This document shows positions 1-6,083 of a stretch of DNA of 25,030 bases, piece by piece; position 1 is the stretch's first letter, and each line of letters starts with the position of its first letter. The translations under genes were made by a program, and so were the position numbers. The stretch spans positions 82,304 through 107,333 of the forward strand of contig DEHM01000019.1 of assembly GCA_002351925.1 (NCBI GenBank), in the 5' to 3' direction. The notes beneath the pieces were generated by a model that was given only the letters and a program-made list of their open reading frames with translations, did not search any database and was not told the origin of the DNA. Source of the DNA: Bacteroidales bacterium UBA2800. GTDB lineage: Bacteria > Bacteroidota > Bacteroidia > Bacteroidales > Paludibacteraceae.

Positions 1-171
1 TTGTACCCCGTCACCTGTAACCTCTCTCCCCGCGCGTCTATCTAGCTCGCGCCGGATGAGGTCGAAGTCGATATGCATGCCTGCAGGCACGCCGTCCAGC
101 ACACCGCCGATAGCGGCACCATGCGACTCTCCGAAGCTCGTGAAAGACCAGTTTTGACCGAAAGTATTCAT
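1..171 (-). CDS. aroC: Chorismate synthase, N-terminal part (runs off the left edge)
   Basis: Reading the minus strand from the ATG at 171-169 gives 57 codons with no stop before the window edge. The peptide begins MNTFGQNWSFTSFGESHG and continues AAIGGVLDGVPAGMHIDFD. This matches the start of chorismate synthase, including the GESHG signature with the histidine that acts as a catalytic acid. The enzyme converts EPSP to chorismate, using reduced FMN, as the last step of the shikimate pathway in the cytoplasm. Only the first sixth or so of a protein of roughly 350 residues is visible. It is transcribed divergently from the PCMD-like gene and has its own promoter-like sequence. An AroA-derived ORF, the enzyme before it in the pathway, lies about 6 kb away on the other strand and is clearly not in the same operon. 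Confidence 0.93.
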   Translation of the reverse strand, partial: MNTFGQNWSFTSFGESHGAAIGGVLDGVPAGMHIDFDLIRRELDRRAGREVTGDGVQ

Positions 172-193
172 CGTGATGCAAAAAAATTTGTGC

Positions 194-224
194 AAAAGTA
201 CCATTTTTTTTGCACATATCAAAA
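194..224 (-). promoter_or_regulatory. Bacteroidota-type promoter for aroC
   Basis: On the minus strand a TTTG (221-224) is followed 19 bp later by TACTTTTG (194-201). This fits the Bacteroidota sigma-ABfr consensus TTTG / TAnnTTTG. The start codon of aroC is at 171, which leaves a leader of about 15-20 nt. The element overlaps the oppositely oriented promoter of the neighbouring gene. Confidence 0.6.
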
Positions 225-241
225 TTATTTAGTAATTTTGT
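210..241 (+). promoter_or_regulatory. Bacteroidota-type promoter for the PCMD-like gene
   Basis: TTTG (210-213), a 20-bp spacer, then TAATTTTG (234-241) match the Bacteroidota -33/-7 consensus. Transcription would begin near 246-249, some 25 nt before the start codon at 272. The -33 box lies between the two boxes of the divergent aroC promoter, so both promoters occupy the same DNA. Confidence 0.6.
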
Positions 242-251
242 AGCGAATTTT

Positions 252-275
252 ATGAAAAAGCGAAGAGCGATATGA
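252..275 (+). other. Possible 7-codon upstream mini-ORF overlapping the next start
   Basis: An ATG at 252 opens a seven-codon frame (MKKRRAI) whose TGA stop at 273-275 overlaps the ATG at 272 of the following gene. It would sit within a few bases of the predicted 5' end of the mRNA. This geometry would allow termination and re-initiation, but so short a frame can arise by chance and no expression is shown. Confidence 0.25.
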
Positions 276-1351
276 AAAAAGCAGTTTATTTGATAGTGTG
301 CGCGGCGCTCATGAGCGTGTCTGCTTTCGCACAACAGTTGCCCGATAACCATTTTGAGAACTGGTCTGCGGAGTTCAAGAACGAGCCGCAGTTGAAGGAC
401 TGGCATGGCAGCAATGTGAGCCAGATAGGTCTGAAGTTTGTCTTCATGTACGCCAAGCCCGGTCGTACGGGTAAGTGCGCCTATGTGGCCGATAAACTGG
501 TAGGTGCGCCTAAACTGAATCTGGCGGAGGTGGGCCCCGGTTATATCACGCTGGGTCAGCCCTGGCAGTATCTGAAGGGCCTGAGCGTCAACAGTGCTAC
601 GGCGGGTACCGAAGGCGGTATAGCCTGGAAATGGCGTCCGGACACCATGTCGGTGTGGATCAAGCGAACCGGCCCGGCTACCGACAAAGAGGATTTCCAC
701 CTGCTCTATTACGCATGGCAGGGAACAGCCAAGAGCAGCCAGTATAAGAACAAGAAGGGTACGAGCACAACCACCGAGCGTATCAACGAGGAGAGCGACA
801 TCCGCACGGCTACCGACGGCAATGAGTTCGGTACGGAGCAGCCGGTGAAGCAGATAGCCGAAGGCTGGTATCGTGCGCGAGCTAAATACAACGAGTGGAC
901 CCGGATCAAGGTGCCCATCTTCTACCTGAGCGACGGCACGCCGACGATGTGCAACGTCATCTTCTCGTCGGGTAACTATCCCGCTTTCCGCGCCAACGAC
1001 GGTCTCTACGACGGCAACGCTATCTATGTGGACGACGTGGAACTGATTTACTCGTCGCGTATTGACCGTTTGACCATCAACGGCAAGGAGTGGAAAGAGT
1101 TCGACCCCAACAGCGAGGCGGTGCAGGTATACAAAGCTGACGGCGCTACCGGCGTGAAGATAGAAGGCTTCCGCGGTATCGGTTCGCTCACCAACATCAA
1201 GGGCAAGACCGCGCGTTTCCGCGGACGCAAACTCGGTGCGAAAGAAATGACGGTGGAGCCGGGCGAACTGAACGGCAAACCCTGGGTCATCACCGTCAAA
1301 GCCGAAGATGGCAGCAGTACGCACACGTATAAGATTAAGGTAGTAGGATAA
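272..1351 (+). CDS. Secreted PCMD-like (putative carbohydrate metabolism domain) protein
   Basis: This 359-residue protein begins with a Sec signal peptide (residues 1 to about 20, cleavage after AFA) and has no lipobox cysteine. The mature part opens with PDNHFENW and runs as a beta-rich domain to about residue 265, ending in AIYVDDVELIYSS. That pattern resembles the PCMD family of Bacteroidales secreted and outer-membrane proteins, whose function is poorly known. A C-terminal segment of about 95 residues (RIDRLTING to the end) looks like a small beta-sandwich; such extra domains are common in these proteins. The gene has its own promoter, and its TAA stop is directly followed by the ATG of the glycosyltransferase gene, so the two are probably co-transcribed. 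Carbohydrate binding is a family-level guess; no catalytic residues can be named. The family call is from memory of the fold pattern. Confidence 0.7.
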   Translation: MKKAVYLIVCAALMSVSAFAQQLPDNHFENWSAEFKNEPQLKDWHGSNVSQIGLKFVFMYAKPGRTGKCAYVADKLVGAPKLNLAEVGPGYITLGQPWQYLKGLSVNSATAGTEGGIAWKWRPDTMSVWIKRTGPATDKEDFHLLYYAWQGTAKSSQYKNKKGTSTTTERINEESDIRTATDGNEFGTEQPVKQIAEGWYRARAKYNEWTRIKVPIFYLSDGTPTMCNVIFSSGNYPAFRANDGLYDGNAIYVDDVELIYSSRIDRLTINGKEWKEFDPNSEAVQVYKADGATGVKIEGFRGIGSLTNIKGKTARFRGRKLGAKEMTVEPGELNGKPWVITVKAEDGSSTHTYKIKVVG

Positions 1352-2536
1352 ATGGTGTCGTTTGAACAACTGAACAATATCGACTATGTGTTGATGGGAG
1401 GGCTGGCATTGCTCTTCCTGGTGCAGGTGTACTGGTACGGCCGCTATATGGCCGCCCCGGCACGTCGTCTTCGCAAGAGCAAGAAATCACCAATCACCAA
1501 TGACCAATCACCAATAGACGCCGCCCCCGGCGTCTCCGTCATTCTCTGTGCGCATAACGAGAGCGACAACCTCCGCCATTATCTGCAGGCGCTGCTGACG
1601 CAGGACTGGCCGACCTACGAGGTCATCGTGGTGGACGACGGTTCGCAGGACAGCACGCGCGAGGTGATAGAGTCGTACGCCGTGTGCGACCCGCGTCTGC
1701 GCTTCACCTTCGTGCCGGCGGAGACACGCGTGCGCTCTACCAAAAAACTGGGCCTGACCCTCGCTGCGAAGGCGGCGCAATACGACTACCTGCTCCTCAC
1801 CGATGCCGACTGTGTGCCCGAGAGCAACCAGTGGATACGCAGTATGATGGCGGGCTTTGAGGACGGTACAAAAGAGATTGTGCTGGGCTACGGTGCTTAT
1901 TTCGCCGAGAAAGGCGTCATCAATCGTCTCGTGCGTTACGACACGCTCTTCAACGGCCTCCATTACCTCGGTGCAGCCCTCTGCGGTCATCCGTATATGG
2001 GCGTAGGGCGTAACCTGGCCTACAAGAAGAGCCTGTTCTTCGAGAGCGGCGGCTTCACGCGTCAGATGACCTGCCGTGCCGGCGACGACGACCTCTTCGT
2101 CAACCATGTGGCGACACGCCGGAACACCGCCGTGGTGCTCAATACGGAGAGTTATACCTGGTCGCGCAGCAAGCAGACACTCGAGGAGTGGTGGCAGCAG
2201 AAACGCCGTCATCTGTCGGTGTCGCCGCAGTACCGCTGGGCGACGAAGTTCCGTCTGGCCATCGAGCCGCTGACGCGGGGACTGTTCTACGCGCTGGTCA
2301 TCCTGATGGCCGTGCGCTATTGTCCCACCACGCTCACGACGGTGGCTATCCCCTTCCTCGTCGCTGTAGGACTCTTCCTGGTGCGCTGGATCATGCAGAC
2401 CGCGATACTCAATGTGTCGGCGCGTAGGATGGGGCAGAAACGTTTTGCGATGACCGCCGTACTCTGGTACGACATCGTCCTGCCGCTCGTCAACCTATGG
2501 ATGCTCGTCATCCCCAAGAAACAAACAAAATGGTAA
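1352..2536 (+). CDS. Membrane-bound family 2 glycosyltransferase
   Basis: The protein has 394 residues. It starts with a membrane helix (about residues 7-30), then a GT-A fold of the GT2 family: PGVSVILCAHNES at about 61, VVDDGSQDS near 94, the DxD-type TDADC at 150-154, GVGRNLAYKKS, an acidic GDDD at 244-247 and QKRRH at 283-287, where the usual motif is QxxRW and the tryptophan is replaced by histidine. Two or three hydrophobic helices close the protein, as in processive or polyprenol-linked sugar transferases. It probably transfers a sugar from a nucleotide donor at the inner membrane for surface polysaccharide or glycolipid; donor and acceptor cannot be read from sequence. The start ATG touches the stop of the previous gene. 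A 4 x 7-bp repeat lies between the first helix and the GT domain. Confidence 0.9.
   Translation: MVSFEQLNNIDYVLMGGLALLFLVQVYWYGRYMAAPARRLRKSKKSPITNDQSPIDAAPGVSVILCAHNESDNLRHYLQALLTQDWPTYEVIVVDDGSQDSTREVIESYAVCDPRLRFTFVPAETRVRSTKKLGLTLAAKAAQYDYLLLTDADCVPESNQWIRSMMAGFEDGTKEIVLGYGAYFAEKGVINRLVRYDTLFNGLHYLGAALCGHPYMGVGRNLAYKKSLFFESGGFTRQMTCRAGDDDLFVNHVATRRNTAVVLNTESYTWSRSKQTLEEWWQQKRRHLSVSPQYRWATKFRLAIEPLTRGLFYALVILMAVRYCPTTLTTVAIPFLVAVGLFLVRWIMQTAILNVSARRMGQKRFAMTAVLWYDIVLPLVNLWMLVIPKKQTKW
1486..1513 (+). repeat. 4 x 7-bp tandem repeat inside the GT2 gene
   Basis: Four head-to-tail heptamers (ATCACCA, ATCACCA, ATGACCA, ATCACCA) encode the stretch around residues 46-54, read as KSPITNDQSPI. It falls in the linker between the N-terminal helix and the catalytic domain. 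Seven is not a multiple of three, so gain or loss of one unit would shift the reading frame. Confidence 0.85.
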
Positions 2537-2701
2537 ATAACTAACACCTCTCAATCGGCATAGAGGGTCTCCCCCTCGGGAGGACTGCTAGCGTAGCGAT
2601 AGTCCGACCGAAGAGTGGAGGCATCGGGCTAGGTTGTTCCCGCTTTTGGGAAAAACCGCTACAGGGAAAAAGGCCTGTAAAGACCGATTGCCGAACACGA
2701 C
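2537..2701. other. Intergenic region with several hairpins, related to 3008-3187
   Basis: This 165-bp gap carries a run of inverted repeats: CCTCT...AGAGG (2547-2566), a CCCCCTCGGGAGG near-palindrome (about 2571-2583), GGACT...AGTCC with an inner GCTA/TAGC (about 2582-2605), TTCCC...GGGAA (about 2637-2652), and TACAGG...CCTGTA (about 2660-2680). Parts of it resemble the next intergenic region. No coding frame, tRNA or clear promoter was recognised. It may be a repeat element or structured leader upstream of the DUF3467 gene. Confidence 0.5.
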
Positions 2702-3007
2702 ATGGAAGAGAAGAAACTGAACATCAACATCGCGCCCGATAAGGCGACGGGTGTGTTTGCCAACATCGCGCTCATTGCGCATACTCCTACCGAGTTCGTA
2801 CTCGACTTCGCGCAGATCATGCCGGGCCTGCAGCAGGCTAACGTGGTGAGCCGCATCGTCGTGACGCCCGATCAGGCTAAGAAACTGCTGGGCGCACTCC
2901 AGAGCAACGTAGGACAGTACGAGAAAAAATTCGGCGTCATCGAGCCGATTGGCGGTCCCATCCCCGGCAACACCCTTCCGCTCACCTTCCCCGGCGGCGA
3001 AGCTTAA
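2702..3007 (+). CDS. DUF3467 family protein
   Basis: A 101-residue protein beginning MEEKKLNINIAPDKATGVFA, with the core FVLDFAQIMPGL and VVTPDQAKKLLGAL and a proline/glycine-rich tail. This is the usual form and length of DUF3467 proteins, which are widespread in Bacteroidota and have no firmly assigned function. There is no signal peptide or membrane helix, so it is probably cytoplasmic. It stands alone between two hairpin-rich intergenic regions, so its neighbours say little about its role. The ATG at 2702 gives the usual family N-terminus. Confidence 0.88.
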   Translation: MEEKKLNINIAPDKATGVFANIALIAHTPTEFVLDFAQIMPGLQQANVVSRIVVTPDQAKKLLGALQSNVGQYEKKFGVIEPIGGPIPGNTLPLTFPGGEA

Positions 3008-3187
3008 GAAAAAAGACAATTAATACCATATTATTAACACTTATCCCTCTCATCTGGCTTAGAGGAGCGCCCGCTTAAGTAAACTCGAGACGTAAACCAA
3101 CGTAGTGTTTGCGGATCGAAGAGCGAGGGCAGCCGAGGACTTAATGACCGTTAGGTCAGTTCGTGTCCGAGGATAGCCAGCAGCGAC
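3008..3187. other. Intergenic region with hairpins, related to 2537-2701
   Basis: A 180-bp gap with CCTCT...AGAGG (3046-3065), a CGAAGAGCGAGGGC block (3117-3130) and an inverted repeat TGACC-GTTA-GGTCA (3145-3158) enclosed by GGAC/GTCC arms. The first two have close counterparts in the same order in the preceding intergenic region. No reading frame, RNA gene or convincing promoter was recognised. Confidence 0.5.
3145..3158. promoter_or_regulatory. Perfect inverted repeat TGACC-N4-GGTCA
   Basis: The 14-bp sequence TGACCGTTAGGTCA has perfect 5-bp arms and lies 29 bp before the nucleoside phosphorylase start. A copy differing at one loop base (TGACCGTCAGGTCA) lies at 15340-15353 in the leader of the giant surface protein. 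It could be an operator half-site pair or an RNA hairpin; which one is unknown. Confidence 0.4.
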
Positions 3188-4063
3188 ATGAAGAAATTCC
3201 CTGCTTCGCAGTTAATCATCAATGGTGATGGTTCTGCATTCCACCTCCACCTCAAACCTGAGTTCCTGGCCGACAAGATTATCCTGGTGGGTGACCAAGA
3301 CCGTGTCAACATCGTAGCTTCCTTCTTCGACGAAGGCAGTATAGAGTGCGACGTTCAGAGTCGCGAGTTCCACACCATCACCGGTAAGTACAAAGGCAAA
3401 CGTATCTCCTGTATCTCCACCGGTATCGGTACCGACAACTGCGATATCGTGATGAACGAGATCGACTCGCTGGCTAATATCGACTACAACACCCGCGAGG
3501 AGAAAGCCGAGAAACGTCATCTGGAGATCATCCGTATCGGTACGTGTGGCGGCATGCAAGAGGATATCCCTCTGGGCACATTCCTCGTAAGCCAGAAGTC
3601 TATCGGCTTCGACGGCGTGCTGGCGTTCTACCACGACCGCGATAAGATTTCCGACCTCGGCTTCGAGAAGGCCCTGGTGGACTTCATCGGCTATCCGAAG
3701 AAAGCGGCTGTGCCCTACGTAGTAGCTGCTAACCCCGAACTGGTAGACCGTATCGCCAAGGACGATATGACGCGTGGTTGCACGATTGCTGCCAACGGTT
3801 TCTACGGTCCGCAAGGACGTAACCTGCGTGTGGACATCGCCGTGCCCGATATCAACGAGAAGATCTCTGCGTTCCGCTATGAGGGTCAGCGTATCACCAA
3901 CTACGAGATGGAAGGCTCCTGCATCGCCGGTCTCGCACTCCATATGGGCCACAAGGCTATGACCGTTTGCTGCGTCATCGCACAACGTAAAGTGGAGGCT
4001 GCCAACACCGACTACAAACCGCGCGTGAAAGAACTCATCAAAACGGTTCTGGAGAGATTCTAA
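3188..4063 (+). CDS. Nucleoside phosphorylase (uridine/purine phosphorylase superfamily)
   Basis: The 291-residue protein belongs to the PNP/UDP phosphorylase superfamily. Visible motifs are ILVGDQDRV near the N-terminus, ISTGIGTDN for phosphate and ribose contacts, IRIGTCGGM at about 117-125, ANGFYGPQGR, and NYEMEGSCIAGLA near 238, whose glutamate (MEG) typically binds the ribose. The family splits nucleosides with phosphate to give a free base and ribose 1-phosphate. Length and the FYGPQGR region resemble uridine-phosphorylase-like proteins annotated in Bacteroidales, but base preference cannot be settled by eye. It lacks a signal peptide. Only 6 bp separate it from the DPP III lipoprotein gene, so the two are probably co-transcribed; a shared salvage or scavenging role is only a suggestion. 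Confidence 0.87.
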   Translation: MKKFPASQLIINGDGSAFHLHLKPEFLADKIILVGDQDRVNIVASFFDEGSIECDVQSREFHTITGKYKGKRISCISTGIGTDNCDIVMNEIDSLANIDYNTREEKAEKRHLEIIRIGTCGGMQEDIPLGTFLVSQKSIGFDGVLAFYHDRDKISDLGFEKALVDFIGYPKKAAVPYVVAANPELVDRIAKDDMTRGCTIAANGFYGPQGRNLRVDIAVPDINEKISAFRYEGQRITNYEMEGSCIAGLALHMGHKAMTVCCVIAQRKVEAANTDYKPRVKELIKTVLERF

Positions 4064-4069
4064 ACGGTT

Positions 4070-6058
4070 ATGAGAAAACAGATTCTTATCTTGTGCACAG
4101 CGCTTCTGGCGCTGTGCGCTTGTCAACACAAAGTAAGTAAGTTCGAGTACACGGTGGATAAGTTCTACGACCTGGAGATACTGCGTTACGACGTGCCCGA
4201 TTTCGACAGTCTGACGCTGCAACAGAAATCGCTCCTCTACTGCCTGAGTGAGGCGGCTCTCTGGGGACGCGACATCCTCTTCGACCAGAACGGACGCTAC
4301 AACCTGCGTATCCGCCGCGCCTGCGAGGAACTCTACCTCAACTACCCGTTCGACAAAGGAACACCGGAGTTCGAGGCCTTCGAGCGTTACCTCAAGCGCG
4401 TCTGGTTCTCCAACGGTATCCACCATCACTACAGCGAGGATAAGTTCCTCCCTGAATTTGATAAGGAGTGGTTTATCCTGGCATGCGATGCGGCGGGTGT
4501 CGTCTACGACGACGATATCCTGCCCGTCATGTTCGACCCCACTGTCATGTCCAAACGGATGACGGCCCAAGACGGTATCGACCTGGTGGCCAATTCGGCC
4601 GGCAACTACTACGGCCCGGGTGTCACCCAGGCGGAAGCTGAGGCTTGGTACGCAGCCCACAAGGACGATAGCGCCGAGCCCCTCTGGATAGGTCTGAACA
4701 GCCAACTCGTAAAGAACGAAAAGGGTGAGATTGAGGAGCGCGTGTATAAAGTAGGCGGACTCTACGGCGAGGCACTCGAGAAAGTGGTGTACTGGCTCAG
4801 CGAAGCACTCCGCTACGCCGAGAACGACCAGCAGCGCGAGGTGCTCGAGAAGTTGATTAAGTTCAACGAGACAGGCGACCTCCGTCTCTTCAACGAGTAC
4901 TGCATCGCCTGGGTCAAAGACCTCGACAGTCGTGTCGACTTCGTCAACGGCTTCACAGAGACCTATTCCGACCCGCTCGGTATCACCGGTACGTGGGAGT
5001 CGATGGTCAACTTCAAGGACCTCAAGGCTACCCACCGCACCCAACTCATCTCCGACAACGCACAGTGGTTCGAAGACCACTCCACCACCGACCCCAAATA
5101 CAAGAAAGAGGAAGTCAAAGGTGTTACCGCCAAGGTCATCACGGCGGCTATCCTGGCCGGAGACTGCTATCCCGCTACGCCTATCGGCATCAACCTGCCG
5201 AACGCCAACTGGATACGCAAAGAGTACGGCTCCAAGTCCGTGACGATTGACAACTTGATGCATGCCTACAACGAGGCGGCCAAGGGTAACGGCTTCAACG
5301 AGGAGTTCATGGTCGACGACGAGATACGCAATCTCTACGAGCAGTACGGCGCCCTCTGCGGCGACCTCCATACCGACCTCCACGAGTGCGTAGGACATGG
5401 TTCCGGTAAAATGATGCCGGGTGTTACCAAGGATGCGCTCCGCGAACATGCTTCGACCATCGAGGAAGCCCGCGCCGACCTCTTTGGTCTGTATTATCTG
5501 GCTGATCCGAAACTGGTCGAGCTGGGTCTGCTGCCCAACATGGAGGCCTACAAAGCCGGCTACTACCAGCAGTTGATGAACGGTCTGATGACCCAACTCG
5601 TGCGTATCGAGCCGGGCAAAGATATCGAGGAAGCGCACATGCGCAACCGCCAACTCATCGCCAACTGGTGCTATCAGCACGCCAGCGGTGAGATGGAGCT
5701 TATCGAGCGTGACGGCAAGCATTACCTGCAGGTCAACGACTACGAGGGTGTGCGCGGACTCTTCGGTAAACTGCTGGCCGAGATCCAGCGTATCGTCTCC
5801 GAAGGCGACTATGCGGCGGCTAAAGAGATGGTGGAGACCTATGCGGTCAAGGTGAACCCGGACCTCCACAAAGAGGTCCTCGCTCGCTATGAGAAACTCA
5901 ACCTGGCGCCCTACAAAGGATTTGTCAATCCGGTGTACCACGTAGAGCGCAACGCGGCCGGCGAGATCACCAATGTCACGCTCGACTTCAGCGAAGGTTA
6001 CATCGAGCAACACCTGCGCTACAGCCGCGACTACAGCCCGCTACCGAGTGTCAATTGA
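4070..6058 (+). CDS. Dipeptidyl peptidase III, M49 zinc peptidase, lipoprotein
   Basis: The protein has 662 residues and starts with a lipoprotein signal: a hydrophobic stretch followed by the lipobox LCAC, with Cys near residue 18. The M49 zinc signature HECVGH is at 438-443, and the second motif EEARAD at 465-470 gives the third zinc ligand. The spacing between them matches what I recall for the Bacteroides thetaiotaomicron DPP III. M49 enzymes remove dipeptides from the N-terminus of oligopeptides; the lipobox implies a membrane-anchored periplasmic or surface form. Bacterial members are sometimes mislabelled as dihydrofolate reductase. The gene follows the nucleoside phosphorylase by 6 bp and precedes the AroA-GT ORF by an AT-rich 25 bp. 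Length is normal and no defect is visible. Confidence 0.93.
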   Translation: MRKQILILCTALLALCACQHKVSKFEYTVDKFYDLEILRYDVPDFDSLTLQQKSLLYCLSEAALWGRDILFDQNGRYNLRIRRACEELYLNYPFDKGTPEFEAFERYLKRVWFSNGIHHHYSEDKFLPEFDKEWFILACDAAGVVYDDDILPVMFDPTVMSKRMTAQDGIDLVANSAGNYYGPGVTQAEAEAWYAAHKDDSAEPLWIGLNSQLVKNEKGEIEERVYKVGGLYGEALEKVVYWLSEALRYAENDQQREVLEKLIKFNETGDLRLFNEYCIAWVKDLDSRVDFVNGFTETYSDPLGITGTWESMVNFKDLKATHRTQLISDNAQWFEDHSTTDPKYKKEEVKGVTAKVITAAILAGDCYPATPIGINLPNANWIRKEYGSKSVTIDNLMHAYNEAAKGNGFNEEFMVDDEIRNLYEQYGALCGDLHTDLHECVGHGSGKMMPGVTKDALREHASTIEEARADLFGLYYLADPKLVELGLLPNMEAYKAGYYQQLMNGLMTQLVRIEPGKDIEEAHMRNRQLIANWCYQHASGEMELIERDGKHYLQVNDYEGVRGLFGKLLAEIQRIVSEGDYAAAKEMVETYAVKVNPDLHKEVLARYEKLNLAPYKGFVNPVYHVERNAAGEITNVTLDFSEGYIEQHLRYSRDYSPLPSVN

Positions 6059-6083
6059 TAAATCTAAAATATCAAATCACAAA

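Noticed and set aside
38..1369. A 443-codon minus-strand frame spanning the aroC/PCMD region
   Set aside because: It runs antisense to the PCMD-like gene and crosses aroC in a different frame from the clear chorismate synthase N-terminus.
2537..3187. tRNA or other known structured RNA genes in the hairpin-rich gaps
   Set aside because: No cloverleaf, TTC-loop sequence or CCA end could be fitted; the hairpins are short and isolated.
3212..6013. A 933-codon open frame on the minus strand
   Set aside because: It lies opposite the nucleoside phosphorylase and DPP III genes, both clearly recognisable; its translation is rich in Val, Asp and Gly with no family motif. It is a codon-bias shadow.
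5973..6083. ATG at 5973 as the start of the AroA-GT ORF
   Set aside because: It lies 86 bp inside the DPP III gene, and the added residues (MSRSTSAKVTSS...) do not look like an AroA N-terminus; a TTG at 6084 or 6090 fits the family better.
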